Shown one piece after another: positions 1 through 5,949 of a DNA stretch of 20,927 nt. A program made the position numbers and the translations under genes. Below the pieces are notes generated by a model. It worked only from the letters and a program-made list of their open reading frames with translations, was not told the DNA's origin and searched no databases. Origin of the DNA: Pseudomonadota bacterium (GTDB lineage Bacteria; Pseudomonadota; Alphaproteobacteria; Rhizobiales; Devosiaceae); assembly GCA_023433775.1 (NCBI GenBank), contig JAEYTY010000001.1, forward strand, positions 1 through 20,927, written 5' to 3'. How positions within the stretch are numbered: position 1 is the first letter of the stretch; each line of letters starts with the position of its first letter.

Positions 1-332
1 ACCCCGTGGACCGCATCAAGATTGACCGTTCTTTCGTCAGCCAGCTCGCACCGGGCCATGACAGCGTCGCCATCACCACCGCCCTGGTGACGCTCGCCCA
101 CGCCATGCGCATGAGCGTCACCGCCGAAGGGGTCGAGACCGAGCAGCAGGCCGATATCCTGGGCCAACTCGGCTGCAATATTCTGCAAGGCTTCCTGTTC
201 TCGGGCGCCGTGAACCGCAACGCCATCCTGGAAATCTTTGCCCAGCCGGAAAACCTGCCCATGGTCCACACACGGCACCGTCTGCCCGATGCCAATCAGG
301 CACTCGGAGACATCCGCCTCGCCGCGTCCTGA
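1..332 (+). CDS. EAL-domain protein, C-terminal fragment (cut by window start)
   Basis: This is the 3' end of a gene whose start lies outside the window. The reading frame is open from the first bases and ends at TGA 330-332. It contains the last part of an EAL domain: a PVDRIKIDRSFV block near the start, then VTAEGVETEQQ and the QGFLFS block. These match the KID, AEGVET and QGY motifs of the cyclic-di-GMP phosphodiesterase family. The Lys/Asp of KID and the Glu of AEGVET, which take part in metal or substrate binding in active EAL enzymes, are present. The family usually has Ser-Lys-Pro after QGY-L-F; here it reads SGAV, so that edge is altered. Upstream sensory or GGDEF domains cannot be seen, and the decisive EAL motif is off-window, so activity cannot be judged. 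It ends only 9 bp from the convergent small gene. Confidence 0.88.
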   Translation, partial: PVDRIKIDRSFVSQLAPGHDSVAITTALVTLAHAMRMSVTAEGVETEQQADILGQLGCNILQGFLFSGAVNRNAILEIFAQPENLPMVHTRHRLPDANQALGDIRLAAS

Positions 333-341
333 ACCGCCCGC

Positions 342-500
342 TTATTGCGGCGCAGGCTGCATGGCGCCAAACACCATGTAGATGATGGCGAAAAGCACGA
401 TAACGCCCACCAGCGAGGTGATCAGCACGCGCAGGTTCATCTTGCGCTGATTGCCCTGGCGCACTTCGGTTTTGCTTTTCTTGGGATCGTAGGTTTCCAT
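342..500 (-). CDS. Small single-pass membrane protein, 52 aa, unknown function
   Basis: I do not recognise this protein. An ATG at 500 opens a 52-codon frame ending at TAA 342-344, preceded by a good ribosome site (AGGAG, about 7 nt before the ATG). The product has a short charged N-terminal part (METYDPKKSKTEVRQGNQRK) followed by one hydrophobic helix at about residues 24-46 and a short tail, AMQPAPQ. By the positive-inside rule the basic N-terminus should be cytoplasmic and the tail periplasmic. It lies head to head with adenine deaminase (103 bp between starts) and tail to tail with the EAL gene (9 bp between stops). The Shine-Dalgarno site, the organised charge and helix pattern and the fit between neighbours suggest a real gene. 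No function can be inferred. Confidence 0.7.
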   Translation of the reverse strand: METYDPKKSKTEVRQGNQRKMNLRVLITSLVGVIVLFAIIYMVFGAMQPAPQ

Positions 501-549
501 GACGCTCTCCTGTTATGTCGATAAGCCAACGTATGCGCGCCATGGCGGT

Positions 550-568
550 TCCCCATGACTCACGGGGA
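550..568. promoter_or_regulatory. Palindrome upstream of ade (possible operator)
   Basis: TCCCCATGACTCACGGGGA is a 19-nt dyad. All positions pair except one A/C couple and the central base. It sits 36 bp before the adenine deaminase ATG and about 50 bp from the start of the divergent small membrane gene, so it could serve as an operator for either or both. It could also form a weak 5-bp RNA stem. I could not match it to a known regulator site, and I see no convincing -35/-10 pair next to it. Confidence 0.35.
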
Positions 569-603
569 CTTGACGGCGCATCGCGGCAGGACGACCCTTT
601 GGC

Positions 604-2334
604 ATGAACAAACCAAATAACGACCAGAACCCCTCCGCTCTTTTGACCCGCATGATCATGGCCGGGCAAGGCAAGGAGCCTGCCGAACTCGTGATCCGCA
701 ATGTCGGCCTGCTCGACGTGATCACTGGCGCGGTCACCAATACCGACATCGCCATAGTCGCCGATCGGATCGTGGGCACCCATGCGCGCTACGAAGGCAA
801 AGAGGTCATCGACGGAACCGGCCGCTTCGCCGTGCCCGGCTTCATCGATACCCACCTCCATATCGAATCGTCCTTGGTCACCCTCCTCGAATTCGACCGC
901 TGCGTGCTGCCTTATGGCGTCACCACGGTTCTCTGCGACCCGCACGAAATCGCCAATGTGCTGGGCGCCGAAGGCATTCGCTACTTCCTCGACAGCGCCG
1001 AGCGCACCATCATGGATGTGCGGATCAATCTCTCCTCCTGCGTGCCCGCCACGCCCTTCGAAACCGCCGGCGCGCGGCTCGAAGTCGAGGACCTCCTGCC
1101 CTTCCGCGACCATCCCAAAGTCGTCGGCCTGGCCGAAATGATGAACTTTCCCGGCGTGCTCAACGCCGATCCCGGCATTCTCGCCAAGCTGGTTGCCTTC
1201 CAGAATGACCATATCGACGGCCACGCACCCCTGCTGCGCGGCACGGCGCTCAATGGCTATCTCGCCGCCGCCATCCGCACCGACCACGAGGCCACCAGCG
1301 CCGAAGAAGCCCGCGAAAAACTGGCCAAGGGCATGGCCATCCTCATCCGCGAAGGCTCGGTCTCCAAGGACCTCAAGGCGCTCGCCGAAATCCTCGACGA
1401 AAACACATCGAGCTTCGTCGCCCTCTGCACCGATGATCGCAACCCGCTCGACATCGCCGAAGAAGGCCACCTCGATAGCTCCATCCGCCGCCTGATCGCC
1501 ATGGGTCGCCCGCTGCACCATGTCTATCGCGCGGCGAGCCACTCGGCCGCCCGCATATTCGGGCTGACCGATCGCGGCCTGATCGGGCCCGGCTGGCGCG
1601 CCGACATCGCGCTCGTGGATAGCCTTGAAGACTGCCGCGTATCCGACGTTATCGCCGCAGGCCGCCTGGTCACGCCCGCCCTGTTTGATGCCCGCGAAAC
1701 TGTCCCGCCGGTTGGCCTCACCTCCATGAAGGCCAAGCCGGTCACCGCCGCAGCCTTCGCCACCGCCCCCAAACCCGGCCAGAACCGCGTCCCCGTCATC
1801 GGCGTCCGCCCCGGCCTCATTCTCACCTTCCGCGAAGAAGCCACGCTGGAAGTCAGCGACAATGGCCTCTTGCCCGATCTCGCCGCCGACGTCATCAAGC
1901 TCGCCGTCATTGAGCGCCATGGCAAGAATGGCAATATCGGCCGCAGCTTCGTCACCGGCTTCGGCCTCAAGCGCGGCGCCATCGCCTCTTCCGTCGGCCA
2001 CGACAGCCACAATATAACCGTGGTCGGCGCCGACGATGCCGACATGGCCGTGGCGGTCAATCGGCTGATCGAACTGGGTGGCGGCTTCGTGGTGGCGGAA
2101 AACGGACAAGTGACCGCCGATCTGGCCCTTCCGCTGGCTGGCCTCATGAGCCTCAAGAGCTTCGAAGACGTCGCCCATGATCTCCATCACCTGCGCGACG
2201 CGGCCAAGGCGCTCGATTGCGTGCTGCCAGAGCCTTTCCTGCAGGTGGCGTTCCTGGCGCTCCCGGTGATCCCGCATTTGAAGATGACCGACAGAGGATT
2301 GTTCGATGTCGACAAATTCGATTTCGTGAGCTGA
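604..2334 (+). CDS. ade: Adenine deaminase (amidohydrolase family)
   Basis: Converts adenine to hypoxanthine and ammonia, feeding the xanthine dehydrogenase encoded further along. The 576-residue product is close to the usual length of the prokaryotic Ade family (E. coli about 588). The first metal site HLH is seen at residues 84-86 inside PGFIDTHLHIESS, followed by CDPHEIANV (residues 111-119), GHAP (206-209), and CTDDRNP with Asp277/278. The C-terminal domain carries the family GHDSHN block. This type is the bacterial cyclic-amidohydrolase Ade, not the adenosine-deaminase-like enzyme. The start ATG is preceded by a weak site (GCAGGA, 11 nt upstream); later in-frame ATGs at codons 17 and 19 are alternatives but would trim little. 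A hydrolase gene follows after 3 bp, so the two are almost certainly cotranscribed. Confidence 0.95.
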   Translation: MNKPNNDQNPSALLTRMIMAGQGKEPAELVIRNVGLLDVITGAVTNTDIAIVADRIVGTHARYEGKEVIDGTGRFAVPGFIDTHLHIESSLVTLLEFDRCVLPYGVTTVLCDPHEIANVLGAEGIRYFLDSAERTIMDVRINLSSCVPATPFETAGARLEVEDLLPFRDHPKVVGLAEMMNFPGVLNADPGILAKLVAFQNDHIDGHAPLLRGTALNGYLAAAIRTDHEATSAEEAREKLAKGMAILIREGSVSKDLKALAEILDENTSSFVALCTDDRNPLDIAEEGHLDSSIRRLIAMGRPLHHVYRAASHSAARIFGLTDRGLIGPGWRADIALVDSLEDCRVSDVIAAGRLVTPALFDARETVPPVGLTSMKAKPVTAAAFATAPKPGQNRVPVIGVRPGLILTFREEATLEVSDNGLLPDLAADVIKLAVIERHGKNGNIGRSFVTGFGLKRGAIASSVGHDSHNITVVGADDADMAVAVNRLIELGGGFVVAENGQVTADLALPLAGLMSLKSFEDVAHDLHHLRDAAKALDCVLPEPFLQVAFLALPVIPHLKMTDRGLFDVDKFDFVS

Positions 2335-2337
2335 ACC

Positions 2338-3966
2338 ATGAGCCTTGGCTCGCTCGCCCTCGCCCAGCTCTATCATCTGCCCCCGCGTTTCAATCGCGCG
2401 CGCAGCACGCGCAATATCGCCCTGTCTATGGACGATGGCGTGACGCTGATGACCGATCTTTACGAGCCCCGCGCGCCCGGTCGGCACCCGACCATTCTCA
2501 TGCGCCTGCCCTATGGGCGGTCCGGCTTCAGCACGGTCGCTGAGGCCTATGCCGAGCGCGGCTTCAATGTTGTGCTCCAAGCCTGCCGGGGCACCGAAAA
2601 GTCCGGCGGCGAATTCGAGCCGCTGGTCAATGAGCGGGCCGATGGCCTCGCCACACTGCGCTGGATTGAGGCCCAGGACTGGTATGATGGCCGCATCGGC
2701 CTCTCCGGCCCGTCCTATCTCGGCTATGCCCAATGGGCCATTTGCGACGCCTTGCCGGAAACCGCGGCCATGGCGACCAAGGTCACCAGCGCCGAGTTCC
2801 AGTCCGTCGTCTTCCCTGCCGGCGCCTTCCACCTTGGCCTATGGCTCTCCTGGGTTCAGGTGATCGAAGGCCTGCGCGGCAATCCGCTCAAAATGAGCGG
2901 CACCATGTTTTCAGGCGGCGTCGAAAAGCGAACCGCCAGGGCCGCGGCGCATTTGCCTTTGCTGGAGGCGGATGTGGTTGCGGTGGGGCATGAAGTGCCA
3001 TTCTGGCGCCACTGGTTTGGCAATGCCATCGGCAATGACGCCTTCTGGTCCGCCATGGACCACCGCCACCGCCTGGGCAAATCCACCCCGCCCAACCACT
3101 TCATTTCCGGCTGGTACGACTTCATGCTCGATCAGTTGCTGCGCGATTATGCGCGACTGGTTGAGCTTGGCCACACGCCTTTTCTCACCATCGGCCCATG
3201 GACCCATGTGAGCAATGACCTGCAAGGCACCAGCATCCGCGAAACGCTGAGCTGGATGCGCGCCAAGCTATTGGGCGATGCCTCAGGCCTTCGCGACAAG
3301 CCGGTCCGCATTCACATCTCCGGCCTCGACGAATGGCGCGACTATGACGCCTATCCGCCCGGCCCCGCGTCAGAAATGGTCTGGCATATCGCGCCAGACG
3401 GGGCCTTGAGCACCATTGTGCCCGCCGCGAATGGCAGTGACCACTATCGCTATGATCCATCCGACCCAACGCCCAATGTCGGCGGGGCCATGCTGGCCTT
3501 TACCGGCGCGGGGCCGGTCGACAATGCGCCGCGCGAAGACCGCGCCGATGTGTTGTTCTATACCAGCGCCAAACTGGCCCAGCCGCTGACCATTATCGGC
3601 CAGACCCGCGTGACGCTTCACGCCCGCACCAGCATACCCCATGCCGACTTCTTCCTGCGCCTATGTGATGTTGGGGAAGGCGGCATTTCGACCAATATTT
3701 GCGACGGGCTGATCCGTGTAACACCCGCAACGCCGCGCGAGGCAGACGGCAGCCTGAAACTGCAGTTCACATTGCACGCTACCGCCCATTGCTTCCGCGC
3801 CGGGCACCGCCTGCGCCTTCAGATTTCGTCAGGCGCCCATCCCCGCTATGCCCGCAATATGGGCACCGACGAGCCTATCGGAACTGCCACGACGCTCGTT
3901 TCCTGCGATGTCGAAATCCTTCATGGCGGCACCAGCATGAGTCTTCCCGCGCATAGCGATTTTTGA
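2338..3966 (+). CDS. CocE/NonD-family alpha/beta hydrolase (X-Pro dipeptidyl-peptidase S15-like)
   Basis: A 542-residue serine hydrolase without a signal peptide, predicted cytoplasmic. The N-terminal part (about 20-300) is the S15 alpha/beta fold: the oxyanion region includes LPYGR (57-61), and the nucleophile is Ser126 in GPSYLG, corresponding to the cocaine-esterase GVSYLG motif. The acid is Asp261 in SGWYDF and the base is His290 in GPWTH. The C-terminal half (about 325-535) is the jelly-roll PepX C-terminal domain with its typical TRVTLHARTS and HRLRLQISS strands. Family members hydrolyse esters or amides, such as cocaine or glutaryl-7-ACA, or X-Pro peptides; the substrate here cannot be read from sequence. 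The gene starts 3 bp after the ade stop, which implies coupled translation and hints at a substrate linked to purine use, but that is inference only. Confidence 0.88.
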   Translation: MSLGSLALAQLYHLPPRFNRARSTRNIALSMDDGVTLMTDLYEPRAPGRHPTILMRLPYGRSGFSTVAEAYAERGFNVVLQACRGTEKSGGEFEPLVNERADGLATLRWIEAQDWYDGRIGLSGPSYLGYAQWAICDALPETAAMATKVTSAEFQSVVFPAGAFHLGLWLSWVQVIEGLRGNPLKMSGTMFSGGVEKRTARAAAHLPLLEADVVAVGHEVPFWRHWFGNAIGNDAFWSAMDHRHRLGKSTPPNHFISGWYDFMLDQLLRDYARLVELGHTPFLTIGPWTHVSNDLQGTSIRETLSWMRAKLLGDASGLRDKPVRIHISGLDEWRDYDAYPPGPASEMVWHIAPDGALSTIVPAANGSDHYRYDPSDPTPNVGGAMLAFTGAGPVDNAPREDRADVLFYTSAKLAQPLTIIGQTRVTLHARTSIPHADFFLRLCDVGEGGISTNICDGLIRVTPATPREADGSLKLQFTLHATAHCFRAGHRLRLQISSGAHPRYARNMGTDEPIGTATTLVSCDVEILHGGTSMSLPAHSDF

Positions 3967-3970
3967 GTGG

Positions 3971-4002
3971 CGTACATCACCTGCGATGACGTTCGTACAT
4001 CA
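3971..4002. repeat. Pair of 9-bp direct repeats (CGTACATCA)
   Basis: CGTACATCA occurs at 3971-3979 and again at 3994-4002, a period of 23 bp, or about two helical turns. The pair begins 5 bp after the stop of the CocE-type gene. A tandem protein-binding site is possible; chance is also possible for a 9-mer pair this close. I see nothing that names a binding protein. Confidence 0.3.
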
Positions 4003-4032
4003 GCCGGAACTGGGCTGAGATATCCACAGGTC

Positions 4033-4063
4033 GCATAAAATTTATATGCTAAATCCTTTTAGC
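4033..4063. promoter_or_regulatory. AT-rich double dyad upstream of the tannase-family gene
   Basis: Two dyads share their middle bases. GCATAAAATTTATATGC (4033-4049) is a near-perfect 17-nt palindrome with one mismatched couple. GCTAAA-TCCT-TTTAGC (4048-4063) is a perfect 6-bp stem with a 4-nt loop. This is the most AT-rich patch in the window and lies about 170 bp before the tannase-family start. It could be a regulator site, a promoter region or an AT-rich terminator for the preceding ade unit. The sequence does not decide between these. Confidence 0.35.
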
Positions 4064-4119
4064 TTTGCCGATGGCAAGTCATTGATCCGATTGAAAAACG
4101 CCCGGCGCACCCCGACCCT

Positions 4120-4147
4120 GGCTGACCTCCCGGCCGTCAAGTCAGCC
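4120..4147 (+). other. Hairpin with 7-bp stem (GGCTGAC/GTCAGCC)
   Basis: GGCTGAC at 4120-4126 pairs exactly with GTCAGCC at 4141-4147 across a 14-nt loop. No T-run follows, so it is not a classic intrinsic terminator. It lies between the AT-rich dyads and the promoter-proximal dyad of the tannase-family gene. It may be a leader structure or coincidence. Confidence 0.25.
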
Positions 4148-4176
4148 CTCAACCGCCCCGCGCATCATTGCGAGTT

Positions 4177-4195
4177 TTGTTATTCTGCATAACAA
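4177..4195. promoter_or_regulatory. Perfect dyad TTGTTAT-N5-ATAACAA with overlapping promoter-like boxes
   Basis: TTGTTATTCTGCATAACAA has perfect 7-bp arms and a 5-nt centre, the size and AT-rich form of IclR- or GntR-type operators. A possible promoter overlaps it: TTGCGA (4168-4173), 17 bp, then AACAAT (4191-4196). A bound protein there would block RNA polymerase. It lies 36 bp before the ATG of the tannase-family gene and about 25 bp before its GGGAGG ribosome site (4221-4226). The dyad is seen directly; the promoter assignment and regulator class are inference. Confidence 0.45.
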
Positions 4196-4231
4196 TATCC
4201 GGGCACGTTAAGATGCATTTGGGAGGATTGA

Positions 4232-5893
4232 ATGAACCCGATCTGGCGGAATTCCGTCGCCCTGGCCACGCTGCTCACAGCGCTGGGCATGGCAGGCGCG
4301 GCACAGGCAGAGGCGCTCGACTGCGCTGATGTCGCCACGCATGATTTCGGCATTGAAGGCCTTGTGGTCTCCAGCGCCACGGCAGAACCCGTTGGCGAAA
4401 ATGCGCCCGTCGCCCATTGCCTGGTCCGCGGCCATGTCGCCGAACGCACCGGTATAGATGGCAACACCTATCGCATCAGCTTCGAGTTGCGCCTGCCCGA
4501 CGACTGGAATGGCCGCTTCGTCCACCAGTTCAATGGCGGCAATGACGGCGCCGTGGTCCCCGCCATGGGCGACTTGCTGAATGCCAATCCGGCAGACTCG
4601 GCCCTCGCCCGCAATTACGCGGTGGTCTCGAGCGATGCCGGACACAATGGTGAAGCCCATCCCGAGGCCGGCCTCGCCAGCGGCGCCAAGTTCGGCTTCG
4701 ATCCCGAGGCGCGCCAGGACTATGGCTATGGCGCCGTGGTCAAACTCAACCCGGTGGCAACTCAAATCGTCGAAGCCTATTACGATGGCGAGATCGCCTA
4801 TAGCTATGGCGTCGGCGGCTCGAATGGCGGGCGCCACGCCATGGTCCAGGCCACCCGTTCACCCGACGCCTTCGACGGTATTCTCGCCGGCTTCCCCGGC
4901 TTCAACCTGCCGCGCGCTGCCGTGCAGCACGCCTGGGACGTGCAGAGCTTCAAGGCCGTCAATGGCGACATCCGCACCGCCTTTGCGCCTGAAGACCTGC
5001 AACTGGTCGGCGATGCCATCGTGGCCGCCTGCGACGGGCTGGATGGCCTCGAAGATGGCATTATCGGCGACACGCCCGCCTGCCAGGCGACATTCGATAT
5101 TGCCAGCCTCACCTGCGAAGCAGGTGCAACCAATGCCTGCCTCAGCGACAAGCAGGTCGAAGCCCTTCGCCGCGTCCACGCCGGCCCCACCAATTCGGCG
5201 GGCGAAGCGCTCTACACCGATTGGGCCTGGGATCGCGGCATCGCGACAGGTGACTGGCGCTTCTGGCGCCTCGAAAGCCCCATTCCGCCTTGGGACAATC
5301 TCCCCCTCATTGCCACCATGGGCGCCTCTTCGCTGGCCATGATCTTTTCCAGCCCGCCGGTCGATGTCAGCGGCACCCCGGCCGACCTCGAGCAATTCCT
5401 GCTCGACTACGATTTCGACAAGGCTTCGATCGCCGACAGCGACGCCACCTTCGCCGAGTCGCCGCTGGAGTTCATGACGCCAACCGACGTCGAAAATCCG
5501 CTGATGGCCGATTTCAAGGAAGCCGGTGGCAAGATCATCGTCTTCCACGGCGTCAGCGACCCGGTCTTCTCGGTCAACGACACGACCAACTGGTACGAAA
5601 AGCTCGATGCCAATTATGACGGCAAGGCCGAAGACTTCGCCATGCTCTACACCATTCCCGGCATGGGCCACGGCCCCGGCGGCCCGGCAACGGACAAGTT
5701 CGATGCCTTTGATGCCCTGGTGGATTGGGTCGAAAACGGCAAGCAGCCCGAACATCTCGTCGCCGAAGTGACCCCGGACAATCAATATGTCCCCGACATG
5801 ATCGGCATCACCCGCAAGATTTGCCCCTATCCGGCAATCCCGCGCTATCAGGGCGGCGACGAAGCCAGCCACGAAAGCTTCGCCTGCGAATAA
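4232..5893 (+). CDS. Exported tannase/feruloyl-esterase-family alpha/beta hydrolase, atypical active-site motif
   Basis: A 553-residue protein with a clear Sec signal peptide (hydrophobic stretch 7-23, cleavage after AQA at residue 26), so it acts in the periplasm or outside. Family features: a VVSSDAGHNG block (131-140), the nucleophile Ser197 in GVGGSNGG, Asp443 in GVSDPVFS, His480 in PGMGHG, and a lid-region calcium-loop motif, DGLDGLEDGIIGD (268-280). Classic members carry a CS-D-HC arrangement in which a disulfide joins the Cys before the catalytic Ser to the Cys after the catalytic His. Here both are Gly (Gly196, Gly481), a matched loss. Known members cleave aromatic esters such as tannins, feruloyl esters and MHET; the substrate here is open. 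The start is fixed by GGGAGG 5 nt upstream. It appears to be a single-gene unit with its own promoter region and a terminator right after it. Confidence 0.88.
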   Translation: MNPIWRNSVALATLLTALGMAGAAQAEALDCADVATHDFGIEGLVVSSATAEPVGENAPVAHCLVRGHVAERTGIDGNTYRISFELRLPDDWNGRFVHQFNGGNDGAVVPAMGDLLNANPADSALARNYAVVSSDAGHNGEAHPEAGLASGAKFGFDPEARQDYGYGAVVKLNPVATQIVEAYYDGEIAYSYGVGGSNGGRHAMVQATRSPDAFDGILAGFPGFNLPRAAVQHAWDVQSFKAVNGDIRTAFAPEDLQLVGDAIVAACDGLDGLEDGIIGDTPACQATFDIASLTCEAGATNACLSDKQVEALRRVHAGPTNSAGEALYTDWAWDRGIATGDWRFWRLESPIPPWDNLPLIATMGASSLAMIFSSPPVDVSGTPADLEQFLLDYDFDKASIADSDATFAESPLEFMTPTDVENPLMADFKEAGGKIIVFHGVSDPVFSVNDTTNWYEKLDANYDGKAEDFAMLYTIPGMGHGPGGPATDKFDAFDALVDWVENGKQPEHLVAEVTPDNQYVPDMIGITRKICPYPAIPRYQGGDEASHESFACE

Positions 5894-5899
5894 AACAAT

Positions 5900-5923
5900 G
5901 AAGCCCGCCGAAAGGCGGGCTTC
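5900..5923. terminator. Bidirectional intrinsic terminator between convergent genes
   Basis: GAAGCCCGCC (5900-5909), loop GAAA, GGCGGGCTTC (5914-5923): a perfect 10-bp GC-rich stem closed by a GNRA tetraloop. It begins 7 bp after the tannase-family stop and lies 26 bp beyond the glcB stop on the other strand. Read on the minus strand it is followed by CATTGTTTTA, a short T-rich run. The + strand side has no T-run. It most likely ends both transcripts, with better termination for the glcB side. Confidence 0.8.
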
Positions 5924-5949
5924 GAACCGTCCGATGGCGAGGGAACGTC

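Noticed and set aside
570..598. TTGACG at 570-575 as a -35 box for ade
   Set aside because: No acceptable -10 sequence lies at 16-18 bp; the bases there are GACCCT-like, so I do not call a promoter.
118..2832. 904-codon open frame on the minus strand opposite ade and the hydrolase
   Set aside because: It is antisense to two well-supported genes, has low-complexity Gly/Ala/Asp/Glu/His composition and no recognisable motif. Long antisense frames are expected in GC-rich coding DNA with this codon bias.
4859..5872. 337-codon minus-strand frame opposite the tannase-family gene
   Set aside because: It is a shadow of a strongly supported gene, with composition typical of an antisense reading and no start signals or motifs.
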